DNA from: Bradyrhizobium sp. Y36
GTDB lineage: Bacteria > Pseudomonadota > Alphaproteobacteria > Rhizobiales > Xanthobacteraceae
Direction of reading: 5' to 3'
Assembly (NCBI RefSeq): GCF_002531575.1
Contig: NZ_NWTI01000004.1
Location: 124,001-188,000 of the forward strand
DNA length: 64,000 nt
Shown: positions 15,847 to 24,694 of the stretch, piece by piece
How the letters are laid out: each line of letters opens with the position of its first letter
Position numbering within the stretch: position 1 is the first letter of the stretch
The notes under the pieces: model-generated
Seen by the model: only the letters and a program-made list of their open reading frames with translations
The model's database searches: none
Told to the model about the DNA's origin: nothing
Made by a program: the position numbers and the translations under genes

Positions 15847-17166
15847 TCATTTGAGCATCTCCGGCACGATCAGACGCGGCAGGAACAGCGACACGCTTGG
15901 CCAGACGATGAGGGCCGCCAGCACGAGCAGCATCGGAACCAGCATGATGACGGTGTCCTTCAGCGCATAGCGCAGCCGCACGCCCGCGATCGAACAGGCG
16001 ATCATCAGGCACAGGCCATAGGGTGGCGTCACCAGTCCGAACGCCAGCGACACGATGGAAATGATCGCGAACTGGACGGGATGGAGATCGACGGACTTGG
16101 CGAGCGGCTCCAGCACGGTGCCGACGATGATGATGGCGGGGATGGCGTCGAGGAAGCAGCCCACCACCAGGAAGCAGAAGGCGATGAAGAAGCCCGCGGC
16201 GACCGCGCCCATGCCCCAGGTCGAGACATTCGCCAAGAGCTCCTGCGGGATCTTGTAGTAGGCCAGCAACCAGCCGAACGCGCTCGCCGTGCCCACGCAG
16301 AACAGGGCAACGCCGGCGAGGCGCCCGGTGTCGAGCAGAGCCCTGTACAATTCGCGCAGACCCGTCTCGCGATAGAAGAACGCGGAAAGCGCCACGGAAT
16401 AGAGCACCGCGACGCAGGCGGACTCGGTCGCGGTAAACCACCCGAGCAAAATGCCGCCGACGATGATGAACGGCGTCATCAGGGCCGGTATCGACCGCCA
16501 GATCGCGCATCGCATCTCGACCCAGGTCGCCTTGGGATAGGTCGGATAGCCGCGGCGCACCGCGTAGATGTGCACCGTCGCCATCTGCGCGCCCGCAATC
16601 AGGAGGCCCGGCACGATTCCGGCAAGATACATCGCCGCAATCGAGGTCGAGATCAGCCCGCCCCACACGATCATCAGGATCGAGGGTGGAATGATCACGG
16701 CAAGCACCGCGGACACCGCGGTGATCGCGATCGAGAACGAAAGGTCGTAACCTTCCTTGGTCTGCGCATCGATGAAGATCTTGGACTGGCTCGCCGCATC
16801 GGCGGTGGAGGAGCCTGAGATGCCGGCAAAGAACACCGACAGCACGACGTTGATCTGCGCCAGCGAGCCCGGCCAGTGTCCGACCATCGATCGCGACAGC
16901 GCCACCAGGCGATCGGTGATGCCGCCGATGCTCATCAGGTTCGCGGTCAGGAGGAAGAACGGCACCGCAAGCAGAATGAACGAATTGTAGGCGTTGAAGG
17001 TCTCCTGCGCGAGCATCATCAGCGACAGATGCGGCTCGATCAACAGGATCGGAACGCAGGCAAGGCCGAGCGCGAAAGCGACCGGCACGCGCACGATGAG
17101 CAGGCCGATGAAAACCCCGAACAGCAGCATCGCCGCCTGCCCGGCAGAGAGTACATTGCCGCTCAT
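15847..17166 (-). CDS. TRAP transporter large permease (DctM type)
   Basis: 439 residues, about twelve membrane segments. Typical DctM features include GISGSSTADAASQSKIF near residue 120 and IIPPSILMIVWG near residue 165. It forms the ion-coupled translocation subunit of a tripartite ATP-independent periplasmic transporter with the small permease and binding protein upstream. Its ATG overlaps the small-permease stop in an ATGA, so they are translationally coupled. Substrate is an organic acid of unknown identity. Confidence 0.93.
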   Translation of the reverse strand: MSGNVLSAGQAAMLLFGVFIGLLIVRVPVAFALGLACVPILLIEPHLSLMMLAQETFNAYNSFILLAVPFFLLTANLMSIGGITDRLVALSRSMVGHWPGSLAQINVVLSVFFAGISGSSTADAASQSKIFIDAQTKEGYDLSFSIAITAVSAVLAVIIPPSILMIVWGGLISTSIAAMYLAGIVPGLLIAGAQMATVHIYAVRRGYPTYPKATWVEMRCAIWRSIPALMTPFIIVGGILLGWFTATESACVAVLYSVALSAFFYRETGLRELYRALLDTGRLAGVALFCVGTASAFGWLLAYYKIPQELLANVSTWGMGAVAAGFFIAFCFLVVGCFLDAIPAIIIVGTVLEPLAKSVDLHPVQFAIISIVSLAFGLVTPPYGLCLMIACSIAGVRLRYALKDTVIMLVPMLLVLAALIVWPSVSLFLPRLIVPEMLK

Positions 17167-17678
17167 CGCCGTGCACCGACCAGGACGCGCATCTCATCGA
17201 CGATCTGTTCACCTGCGAAGACGATCCAGGTCACGCCGGCAGCGGGCCACGCAACGTGAATCAGCCAGAGCGGCAGATCGGCCAGCTCCGACGTTCTGTT
17301 CCAGGCGAAGCGCGTGAACTCCAATCCGGCCACCACGAACACGAGCGCCAGCGCCAGCACCCCGAGACGCGCGAGAATCCGCACCGCGGCCTCCGACCGC
17401 CGCGACAGGTCCGGCCACACGTCGACCTCGAAATGCTGGGCTTCCCGCACACCCACCATGGCCCCAATCATGATGGTCCAGACGAACAGGAAACGCGCCA
17501 TTTCCTCCGTCCAGATGTAGGAGGGAATGACGGACGTGTAGCGCGAGATGATTTGCAGCGTCACGGGTATGACCAGGATGCCGACGCAAGCAGCCAGCAT
17601 GAACTCCAGCAATTTCGCATAGGCGGTCGATACGCGATGCCACAGCGACGGTGTTGAAGGGACGGGCATTTCAGACAT
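17163..17678 (-). CDS. TRAP transporter small permease (DctQ type)
   Basis: 171 residues from ATG 17678, with four membrane segments and the family-typical YIWTEEMARFLFVW and VREAQHFEVDV near the middle. A GTG ten codons upstream is in frame, but GGAG with five-base spacing supports the ATG opening SEMPVP. The stop overlaps the dctM start. It links the binding protein to the large permease. A long inverted repeat lies in the gap to dctP. Confidence 0.9.
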   Translation of the reverse strand: MSEMPVPSTPSLWHRVSTAYAKLLEFMLAACVGILVIPVTLQIISRYTSVIPSYIWTEEMARFLFVWTIMIGAMVGVREAQHFEVDVWPDLSRRSEAAVRILARLGVLALALVFVVAGLEFTRFAWNRTSELADLPLWLIHVAWPAAGVTWIVFAGEQIVDEMRVLVGARR

Positions 17679-17708
17679 TGGGACTCCGTGCGGCAGACCA
17701 TCCGCCAC

Positions 17709-17738
17709 GTCCGGGCAAGAAGCGTGGCTTGCCCGGAC
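17709..17738 (-). promoter_or_regulatory. Inverted repeat between dctP and dctQ genes
   Basis: Arms of 11 bp (GTCCGGGCAAG and its complement) with an 8-base loop directly after the dctP stop. Typical of intercistronic hairpins that favour binding-protein expression. Confidence 0.55.
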
Positions 17739-17762
17739 ATGCTGTCGGCGGACGCAAAGATC

Positions 17763-18761
17763 TCAAGCGACGTTGATCTTCTCGAAAATGCCTTCCGCAC
17801 CGATTTCCTTGGCGTAGGTGGCCATCACGGGGTCGGCGAGCTTCTTCATGGCGTCCCGCTCCTCGAACGGGACGCGCTTGAGCTTGCCGGCCTTCTCGAG
17901 CGTGTCGAGCTTGACGACCTCCTCGCTCGACTCGAGCTGACGGCCATAGTCTCCGGCCTCCTTGCCGGCTTTCATGATCGCGTCCTGCAAATCCTTCGGC
18001 AGGGTCTTCAGCGTCTTCACCGAGAAGCAGATCGGCCGGATCGACACGGCGTGCTGGGTCAGGTTGAGATGCGGAGCGACTTCGTAGAACTTCATCGCTT
18101 CGACGCCGGCCGCCTCGTTTTCCCCGGCCGATATCACGCCGTTCTGGATCGCGTTGTAGATCTCGTTATAGGCGATCACCGTCGGGCTCATGCCGACCGC
18201 GGCAAAAGTCTTCGACCAGATCGGGGCGCCCTGCACGCGAACCTTGAGCCCCTTGAGATCGGCGAGATTCTTGAGCGGCTTGTTGGCGAAGATGTTGCGG
18301 ATGCCGCCGCCGGAATAGCCGATCAGGACGACCTCGGCCTTGGCAGCCACTTCGTCGGCGATCGGCGCCAGGATATTGGCTTCCACGACCTTGTTCATGT
18401 GCTCGATGCCCTTGAACACGAAGGGCGCGTCGATGAACGGGGCCGCCTTGGCGAAGGTCGACATGTGAGCAGGCGAGACGATGCCGTAATCGACCGCCTT
18501 GCCTTGCGACATGTACTCGAAATACTGCTTCTCGAGGCCGAGCGAGGAGTTCTTGTGCAAGGTGAAATTGACCGGCTTGCCGTAATATTTCTTCACCAGC
18601 TCTTCGAACCGGATCAGCGCCCGATTGAAGGCGTGATCGTCGTTGAACTGCACGGCTCCGTTGAGCGTGATCGGCGCTTGCGCCCTGAGGATCGAGGGCG
18701 TGCCGATCACGGCCGCCGCGGTGGTCGCACCGACCCCAGCGAGAAATGACCTTCGCTTCAT
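17763..18761 (-). CDS. TRAP transporter solute-binding protein (DctP type)
   Basis: 332 residues. N-terminal MKRRSFLAGVG followed by a hydrophobic segment and an ILRAQ cleavage region is a Tat-like or Sec signal peptide. The DctP core is recognised by GLKVRVQGAPIWSKTFAAVGMSP-like residues around 140-160 (Arg that binds the substrate carboxylate) and EIYNAIQNGVI. GGGAGGGAG precedes the ATG. It should capture an organic acid in the periplasm for the downstream permeases. High expression relative to the permeases is suggested by the stem-loop after the stop. Confidence 0.92.
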   Translation of the reverse strand: MKRRSFLAGVGATTAAAVIGTPSILRAQAPITLNGAVQFNDDHAFNRALIRFEELVKKYYGKPVNFTLHKNSSLGLEKQYFEYMSQGKAVDYGIVSPAHMSTFAKAAPFIDAPFVFKGIEHMNKVVEANILAPIADEVAAKAEVVLIGYSGGGIRNIFANKPLKNLADLKGLKVRVQGAPIWSKTFAAVGMSPTVIAYNEIYNAIQNGVISAGENEAAGVEAMKFYEVAPHLNLTQHAVSIRPICFSVKTLKTLPKDLQDAIMKAGKEAGDYGRQLESSEEVVKLDTLEKAGKLKRVPFEERDAMKKLADPVMATYAKEIGAEGIFEKINVA

Positions 18762-19035
18762 CGTCTCCCTCCCTTTGATGCTCCGTCCCTGTCGCCGGGG
18801 CGTGAGTGAAGCCGGCATGCGGCTTGCGAGAGAAGCGTATGAAAATCCCCGGCGGGACGGAAGTCATTTCGCCGGCGCTGAAGGGACTCCTTCGTCGCAG
18901 GGCACCCCGCCACGACCTGCTGCACTGCAACTCGGGCCCCGCGGGCAGGCGGCGAGACCGCCTCCTCCAGAGATACGACGACGTGCGGACCTGTGCGCTG
19001 CACGCACAGACCCGCTCGCCGCCCGCGCTGCAGGC

Positions 19036-19116
19036 TTAGTGCATGTGGCCGATCAGATAAATGCCGCCGCCGATCACCAGAACGGCCGGCACGGCCCACA
19101 AAATGAGGACTGGCAT
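19036..19116 (-). CDS. Small single-pass membrane protein (26 aa)
   Basis: A 26-codon frame: MPVLILWAVPAVLVIGGGIY followed by LIGHMH. It consists of one hydrophobic helix with a short His/Met tail. GAGGAGG, overlapping the preceding gene's stop, sits at good spacing before the ATG, so it looks translated and coupled to the secreted protein at 19129-19362. No function is recognised. The His-Met-His end could bind metal, but that is speculation. Confidence 0.55.
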   Translation of the reverse strand: MPVLILWAVPAVLVIGGGIYLIGHMH

Positions 19117-19128
19117 TTGTCATCCTCC

Positions 19129-19362
19129 TCAATTGGACGTGCAGACCTTGACGGTCTTCATGCCGCTCTCGGCCTCAGTGCGTGATTTGTAAATCGCGCC
19201 CGAGGGGCTGACGACGGTCATTGACGCGTCCGTCGGCTTCTTGTCGACGACGGTGCACTTCTTGGTCTTGACGTCCTGGACGACATAAAACTCGTCGGCC
19301 GCGAACGCGGGCAGGGACATTGTTGCAAGCATCAATGCTGCAGTCGCGATTCTGATCTTCAT
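19129..19362 (-). CDS. Small secreted hypothetical protein
   Basis: 77 residues from ATG 19362, which follows GGAGGAGGAG. Signal peptide MKIRIATAALMLATMSLPAFA then mature ADEFYVVQDVKTKKC. Two cysteines (KKCTVVD and VKVCTSN) could form a disulfide in the periplasm. The pattern (short secreted protein, VVDKKPTDASMTVV) is common in Bradyrhizobiaceae, but I do not know a function. It is 12 bp upstream of a 26-residue membrane protein on the same strand. Confidence 0.7.
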   Translation of the reverse strand: MKIRIATAALMLATMSLPAFAADEFYVVQDVKTKKCTVVDKKPTDASMTVVSPSGAIYKSRTEAESGMKTVKVCTSN

Positions 19363-19500
19363 TTTCTCCTCCTCCAATCGCCGGGCCCGTCCGGCCGGCG
19401 CGACGCATAAACGGGAAAAAATGGCAATTCGTTCCTCGGTGCGGGAACGCCGCGCATGGTCGGATGTTGTTGCGGCGCTTATTCCTGCAAGGAGGACGAG

Positions 19501-19845
19501 ATGAAGAAGCTGTTCCTGCTAACCGCCGCTGCGATTCTGGTCTCGGGCGGTGCGTTGGCGCAATCGACGGTGGTGACCACCACCGGAACCGGTCACGCCA
19601 CGACAATTCAGATCGAGCCGCAATACCGAACCAGGATCAAATCCTACGTCACCGAGCATCACCTGCGTCCGGTCACGACGAAGGAGAAGATCATCGTCGG
19701 GGCGACCGTGCCGAGTGATGTCGAGTTGGAGGCCGTGCCGTCCGATTGGGGCCCCGCGCTCACGAAGTATCGCTACGTCTACTCCGGTGATCGCGTGATG
19801 CTGGTGGATCCCGGCTCGCGCACGGTCGTCCAGGAAATCGATTGA
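19501..19845 (+). CDS. DUF1236-like secreted protein
   Basis: 114 residues with a clear signal peptide (MKKLFLLTAAAILVSGGALA, cut before QST). The mature part has the DUF1236-type pattern of basic strands and a proline-valine core (VTEHHLRPVTTKEKI, VGATVPSDVELEAVP, YVYSGDRVMLVDP). A longer upstream frame is rejected: ATG 19501 follows AAGGAGGACGAG. Periplasmic or cell-envelope location is expected; the role is unknown. A GC-rich stem-loop follows the gene. Confidence 0.8.
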   Translation: MKKLFLLTAAAILVSGGALAQSTVVTTTGTGHATTIQIEPQYRTRIKSYVTEHHLRPVTTKEKIIVGATVPSDVELEAVPSDWGPALTKYRYVYSGDRVMLVDPGSRTVVQEID

Positions 19846-19860
19846 GCACGGCAGGAGGCC

Positions 19861-19879
19861 GACCGCCTTCAAGGCGGTC
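19861..19879 (+). terminator. Possible terminator hairpin after the DUF1236-like gene
   Basis: GACCGCC-TTCAA-GGCGGTC stem-loop 15 bases after the stop, with no strong T run. It also precedes the 30-residue small gene. Confidence 0.4.
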
Positions 19880-19900
19880 GCCTTCGCGAGAGGTGATCGC

Positions 19901-19993
19901 ATGATGTCGCATCGAGAGGCCCGGATCGCCGGGCTCGGCCTGGCGGCTGTTTACGCCATGTGTCTACTATTGACCGCAATCAGCATGAGCTGA
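19901..19993 (+). CDS. Small single-pass membrane protein (30 aa)
   Basis: Thirty codons starting MMSHREARIAGLGLAAVYAM and ending in a hydrophobic stretch with MS at the C-terminus. AGAGGTGAT precedes the ATG. It sits between the DUF1236-like gene and the HWE kinase, just after a stem-loop. Basic N-terminus followed by one apolar helix suggests an inner-membrane micropeptide. No homologue recognised; coding status is plausible only. Confidence 0.4.
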   Translation: MMSHREARIAGLGLAAVYAMCLLLTAISMS

Positions 19994-20083
19994 CGCGCAG
20001 GGCGTGCCGGACGGCGCTGTAACATTCCGTTGCAGACGGTCCCCCATATACGAAAATCGTGGCGCCCGGCGGGCCCCACCCGT

Positions 20084-21649
20084 ATGGTCTGCCCAAAATC
20101 AAAATCCGGCGCCGCTGCGCCGGAACCGGGACGCCCGCGTTTGTCAAAGCTCACCCTACCGGTCCGACTCGCGCTTCTGGTCACGGGAACGATGTTGCCG
20201 CTGATCGTCTTTGCGGTCGGTATCGCCGTCTACAACTACAGGCAGGACCGCGACGACGCAACGCGCCGGGTGCTGGAGAACGTGCGCAGCATGCGCCTCG
20301 TCCTGGACTCCGAAGTCCAGCGCATGACCGACGGCCTGCAAGTGCTCGCGTTGACCAATTCGCTGCGCAACGACGACTTCCAGAGCTTCCGCCGCATCGC
20401 GCTCGGCTTCGTCGAGCAATATGGCAGGGGCGGCCTGGTGCTGATCTCCGATCGCAAGGGCCGGCTGCTGTTTTCCTCCGCGACGGAGGACACCGCAAGC
20501 CTGCCGGCGCGCGGAAATCTCGGGACCATCGAAAGAGTTTTTGCAAGAAAATCGCCGCAATATTCCGACCTATTCATCGGCGCGATCAGCGGACGGCGGG
20601 TGCTCACCGTCGAAGTTCCGGTGTTTCGCGACGGCGAGGTGATCTACGACCTCTGCTTCAGCCCGCCGATCAGCATCTTTCAGGAGCTTGTCGAGAAGCA
20701 GCGGCCCGACCAACTCTGGACCGTATCCCTGCTCGACACCAAGAGCGTCGTCTTCGCGCGCGTCCCGAACCCGAGTGAGACAATCGGAAAGCAGGCCTCC
20801 GGCGCACTGTATGACGCGATGTCTCGCACGTCAGAAGCCGCCCTTTCGAGCGTCTCGCTCGATGGAGTGGCGCTGTCTTCCGCCTTTACCAAGTCGGGCC
20901 TGACCGGCTGGACGGTCGTGGCCGGCGTCGCCGAGAGCTCGCTGATCGCGCCGCTCTGGCGCAACATCGCCATCACCAGCCTGATCGGCGGCATCCTGCT
21001 GCTGACGGGCCTCACCTTCGCGGTCAGGATGGCGACCACGATCGCGCGCGGCGAGATGCTGCACAATCTGCTGATCGACGAACTCAACCATCGCGTCAAG
21101 AATACGCTGGCCTTGATGCAGGCGATCGCCGTGCAGACCTTTCGCAGCGCCAGCCGCGACGAGCGGACCAAGTTCGAGGGTCGGCTCGGTGCACTGGCCG
21201 AAGCTCATAATCTTCTGAGCCAGGAGAAATGGGCGGGCTCCGAGCTCCGGGATGTGATCGCCCGGGCGCTTCAGCCATTCCTGCTCAACAGCCCCGACCG
21301 CATCCGCATGGCTGGTCCCGCCGTGCCGTTGTCGCCGCGTCTCGCCGTGGTGCTGTCGATGATCGTGCACGAGATCGCCACCAACGCCGCGAAATACGGT
21401 GCGCTGTCCAACGAGACCGGCCGCGTGACGCTCGACTGGGAGGTCATCACCGACGCGCCGAAGCCGCGGCTCCGGCTGATCTGGACCGAAGTCGGCGGAC
21501 CGCCGGTGACGGCGCCGGTACGGCGCGGCTTCGGCTCGCGCCTGATCGAGCGCAGCGCACGCGACCAGCTCGGCGGCGAGGCCACCGTCGACTTCCTGCC
21601 GCGCGGCGTGGTCTGCACAGTGGTCTGCACGCTGGATGAGGCGCGCTGA
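20084..21649 (+). CDS. HWE-family sensor histidine kinase
   Basis: About 521 residues from ATG 20084; the start is uncertain because no clear ribosome site is seen and TTG 20030 is also in frame. There is a membrane segment near residue 25-50, then an extracytoplasmic sensor domain of roughly 240 residues. A second membrane segment precedes the kinase (IGGILLLTGLTFAV). The phosphoacceptor is in ELNHRVKNTLALMQ near residue 335. The ATP-binding part has HEIATNAAKYGALS and the WTE of the HWE class. No partner response regulator is adjacent. The signal is unknown. Confidence 0.85.
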   Translation: MVCPKSKSGAAAPEPGRPRLSKLTLPVRLALLVTGTMLPLIVFAVGIAVYNYRQDRDDATRRVLENVRSMRLVLDSEVQRMTDGLQVLALTNSLRNDDFQSFRRIALGFVEQYGRGGLVLISDRKGRLLFSSATEDTASLPARGNLGTIERVFARKSPQYSDLFIGAISGRRVLTVEVPVFRDGEVIYDLCFSPPISIFQELVEKQRPDQLWTVSLLDTKSVVFARVPNPSETIGKQASGALYDAMSRTSEAALSSVSLDGVALSSAFTKSGLTGWTVVAGVAESSLIAPLWRNIAITSLIGGILLLTGLTFAVRMATTIARGEMLHNLLIDELNHRVKNTLALMQAIAVQTFRSASRDERTKFEGRLGALAEAHNLLSQEKWAGSELRDVIARALQPFLLNSPDRIRMAGPAVPLSPRLAVVLSMIVHEIATNAAKYGALSNETGRVTLDWEVITDAPKPRLRLIWTEVGGPPVTAPVRRGFGSRLIERSARDQLGGEATVDFLPRGVVCTVVCTLDEAR

Positions 21650-21958
21650 GCCAACCGGAGTGACGTCAGCGCTGATCATCGCCGATGCCGCACGCGCTCG
21701 CGAGACGATGGCTATGTGACGGCCTGCGGCACATTTTGTCGTAAAACGTCTTTCACAAGATCTCCGTTCAAGGCCTTGCGCAACCCAGCGCCACCCATCG
21801 TGCATTTGCGAAAGCGCGCGCCTGCTTGGAGCAGGATTGGACAAAGCATGACCGCTTGAGGAAAGACCCCGAGCCTTTGCAGCGCATAGAACCTGCGCCG
21901 CCCCGTACAATTACGGGAACCTGATCCACAACCTGAGCCGATCGGGAGGAGCCACGCA
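21650..21958. other. Intergenic stretch between HWE kinase and AraC gene
   Basis: 309 bp. Apart from the GGGAGGAG ribosome site of the AraC gene at its end I see no gene, repeat or recognisable promoter box. It is less GC-rich in places (around 21732), as promoters often are. Confidence 0.4.
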
Positions 21959-22918
21959 ATGATCGGGAACACCACACTCATGCGCAATCCCTCACACAAG
22001 GGCTTGCCGCCCCCACCTGGCGCAGAGCCGGACAATGGCCCGACCTCCGAACGGCGCGCCGCCGATGCGGAGATGGCGCGAGTGCTCAGGACCGAACCGA
22101 CTCGCGTGGCACTGGACTCCTCCGGCGCCGGGATCGCCCATTGGAAACATGATCCATTGCACGACGTCGTGGAGCCCATGAGCCACCACGTGATCATGGC
22201 GTACAACGGCATGATGCAGCGCATGGAGCGGCGATCGGGGAAATCGGTTGCGATCGGGACGTTTCGCCCTGGAGTCGTGATCATCATTCCGGAAGGATCG
22301 AGCTCCCGATGGGACATTCCGAAGCCTGTCGATGTGGTCCAGCTCTATCTTCCGAATGCAACACTGAAGCGCGTTGCCGACGAGGCCGGGACCACCAAGC
22401 CGGCCGACCTGCTGGAGCGGACGGCGCATCCTGATCCGATTACGTCCAGACTGCTCTTGAGCGCAGCGGACGCGCTGGGGGGCCACGGGGCCCTGGATAC
22501 GTTGTTCCGCAATCAGCTGACGGATCTTCTGGCCACGCGCCTGTTGGTCGCCCACACCGGTTCGCCACCCACGTTCCAGCCGACCATGGGTGGGCTGTCG
22601 CCGAAGGTCCTGCTCCGCGCGATCGAACGGTTGCGTTCGGACAGCGATGCGGACGTCTCGCTCGATGCGCTGGCGTCGGACGCCGGCCTCTCGCGATTTC
22701 ACTTCTGCCGGGCTTTCAAGGAAAGCACCGGGCTCTCGCCGCATGCCTGGCTGCGCCAGCACAAGCTCGAGCAGGCCATGAGCATGCTGCGGGAGAGCGA
22801 CGAAGCGATCGTCTCGATCGCCGCGGCGCTCGGCTATTCCTCGCAGACCGCCTTCGCCGCCGCCTTCAGGAAGCTGACGGGAGAAACACCGAGCGATTGG
22901 CGCAGACGCATGCGTTAG
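21959..22918 (+). CDS. AraC-family transcriptional regulator
   Basis: 319 residues; ATG follows GGGAGGAG. The N-terminal half is a variable sensing region (WDIPKPVDVVQLYLP near residue 115). The C-terminal 100 residues carry two helix-turn-helices: LDALASDAGLSRFHFCRAFK, then IVSIAAALGYSSQTAFAAAF ending in the family's TGETPSDWRR. It may control the NADH dehydrogenase/metallo-hydrolase genes downstream on the same strand, but there is a 500-bp gap. Confidence 0.9.
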   Translation: MIGNTTLMRNPSHKGLPPPPGAEPDNGPTSERRAADAEMARVLRTEPTRVALDSSGAGIAHWKHDPLHDVVEPMSHHVIMAYNGMMQRMERRSGKSVAIGTFRPGVVIIIPEGSSSRWDIPKPVDVVQLYLPNATLKRVADEAGTTKPADLLERTAHPDPITSRLLLSAADALGGHGALDTLFRNQLTDLLATRLLVAHTGSPPTFQPTMGGLSPKVLLRAIERLRSDSDADVSLDALASDAGLSRFHFCRAFKESTGLSPHAWLRQHKLEQAMSMLRESDEAIVSIAAALGYSSQTAFAAAFRKLTGETPSDWRRRMR

Positions 22919-23420
22919 CAGCAATCTCGCGACAGGGACGGCAATCGCTCTGGGGCAGTCGAATATCTGGTTCGCTAAACATCTGGCATCGCACGACGCG
23001 GACGGAGACCCACGATGGACTGGAAACACCTTGCGATCGCACCGCGACGGAAAGCCGTCACGACAGCGCTTCTGTACGGGCTCTCGCTGACCGTACGCTT
23101 CACCCAGCCGACAGCCGAAGAAGCGCCGGCTGCGCAAAGCGTCAATCCCGCCACGTCGATCCTGATCAATCAGGGTTGGCCCCGAAAACCGATGGTGCCG
23201 GCAGCTTTGCGCAGCTTGCCATGGGGCCCGAGAAGCTGCCCGGCGGCATGTGAAGGCCCGGCGCTGCTGTCCTCTCTGCCGAACTGCACCGCGCCATAAG
23301 GCCCAGCGGTCTCCGTTTCACCTCTTCGCATCGTTGCCGATCGCGACAGGCTCTGCCGACGCCAGGCGGCGACGACGGCCTGCGCGCGTTCCGAGCCACC
23401 AAACCCAGGAGTTAAACCAC
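22919..23420. other. Intergenic stretch before the NADH dehydrogenase-like gene
   Basis: About 500 bp holding only the doubtful 94-codon frame at 23015-23299. No repeat or clear regulatory site was recognised. Confidence 0.35.
23015..23299 (+). CDS. Possible small hypothetical protein
   Basis: 94 codons from an ATG with GGAGACC nearby. The first 40 residues (MDWKHLAIAPRRKAVTTALL) look like a basic N-terminus with a weak hydrophobic helix. The C-terminal half is rich in Pro, Cys and Ser and looks non-coding. No family recognised. It may be a decayed gene or a chance frame in the gap before the NADH dehydrogenase gene. Confidence 0.22.
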   Translation: MDWKHLAIAPRRKAVTTALLYGLSLTVRFTQPTAEEAPAAQSVNPATSILINQGWPRKPMVPAALRSLPWGPRSCPAACEGPALLSSLPNCTAP

Positions 23421-24626
23421 ATGCGACTGCTCGTCATCGGCGCCGGCTTTGCCGGCATGTACGCCGCCCTCTCCGCTGCCCGCCTGCGCGACATCCAGGG
23501 CGCTTCGCCTGACGACCTCCAGATCGCGCTGATCGCACCTGAGCCGACCCTGGTGGTCCGCCCGCGGCTCTACGAGCCGAAGCCGGAAACCCTGACGGCG
23601 CCGTTACTCGATGTCCTCGAGGCGATCGACGTCGACTACATCCAGGGCAGCGCCGAGACCGTCAACACCGAGGCGCGGACGGTGCAGATCACGACTGCAA
23701 AGGGGCCGAAGAAGACTCTGTCCTACGACCGCCTGGTGGTCGCCACCGGCAGCCGCCTGTTCCGCCCCAACATTCCCGGCCTTGCCGAGCACGGCTTCAG
23801 CGTCGACTCGCTCGATGACGCGATCGCGCTGGACAAGCATCTGCACGGTCTCGCCGACCGGCCGGCCGTGAATGGACGCGATACGGTCGTCGTGGCCGGC
23901 GGCGGCTTCACGGGCATCGAGGCCGCAACCGAGTTGCCCGCGCGTTTGCACAAGATCCTCGGCAAGGATGCCAGAACGCGCGTGATCATCGTCGAGCGCA
24001 ACAGCGCGATCGCTCCTGACATGGGCGAAGGCCCCCGCCCCGTGATCGCGGAAGCTTTGCGCAAGCTCGGCGTGGAGACACGGCTCGGCGTGGGCGTCGC
24101 CGCGCTCGACAAGTCCGGTGTGACCCTGTCGACCGGCGAGCATATCGAAACCGAGACCGTGGTCTGGGCGGCCGGCATTCGCGCAGCACCTTTGACCGCG
24201 CAAATTCCCGCAGAGCGCGATAAATTCGGCCGGCTGCTGGTGGATCGCGACCTGCGCGTGCCCAGTGTCGCCGGCGTCTTCGCCACCGGCGATGCCGCCC
24301 GCGCCGCCTGCGACGACGACGGCAATTACGCGCTGATGTCGTGCCAGCACGCGACGCGGATGGGCGCCTTTGCCGGCAACAACGCGGCCGCGGAGCTGCT
24401 CGGCGTTCCGACCAGGCCGTACCACCAGAAGGCCTACGTCACCTGCCTCGACCTCGGCGAAGCCGGCGCGCTGTTCACGCGCGGCTGGGAGCGCAAGGTC
24501 GAGATGGTCGGCGACGTCGCCAAGAAGACGAAGCAGGAAATCAACACCGTCTGGATCTATCCGCCGAAGGCCGAGCGCGCCGCTGCGCTCGCATCGGCAG
24601 ATCCGGAGCGCGTAACCAGTCTCTGA
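23421..24626 (+). CDS. Type II NADH dehydrogenase-like FAD oxidoreductase
   Basis: 401 residues. FAD motif LLVIGAGFAGMYAA at the N-terminus, NAD(P) motif VVVAGGGFTGIEAA near residue 157, and an FAD tail segment (GVFATGDAARA) near residue 290. The general plan is that of Ndh/disulfide-reductase-fold quinone oxidoreductases, but the protein is short and no C-terminal membrane anchor is obvious. AGGAG precedes the ATG. Two metallo-hydrolase genes follow closely on the same strand and may share its transcript. Electron acceptor unknown. Confidence 0.85.
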   Translation: MRLLVIGAGFAGMYAALSAARLRDIQGASPDDLQIALIAPEPTLVVRPRLYEPKPETLTAPLLDVLEAIDVDYIQGSAETVNTEARTVQITTAKGPKKTLSYDRLVVATGSRLFRPNIPGLAEHGFSVDSLDDAIALDKHLHGLADRPAVNGRDTVVVAGGGFTGIEAATELPARLHKILGKDARTRVIIVERNSAIAPDMGEGPRPVIAEALRKLGVETRLGVGVAALDKSGVTLSTGEHIETETVVWAAGIRAAPLTAQIPAERDKFGRLLVDRDLRVPSVAGVFATGDAARAACDDDGNYALMSCQHATRMGAFAGNNAAAELLGVPTRPYHQKAYVTCLDLGEAGALFTRGWERKVEMVGDVAKKTKQEINTVWIYPPKAERAAALASADPERVTSL

Positions 24627-24694
24627 ACATCATCACGCGAGCAGAGGAGTCTTCGAAGATGAACCGGACGATCCGCAACACTCAGGAGGCCAGC

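Noticed and set aside
18643..19185. 180-codon plus-strand frame upstream of the TRAP binding-protein gene
   Set aside because: Overlaps the dctP start and the two small minus-strand genes with good ribosome sites; composition looks non-coding.
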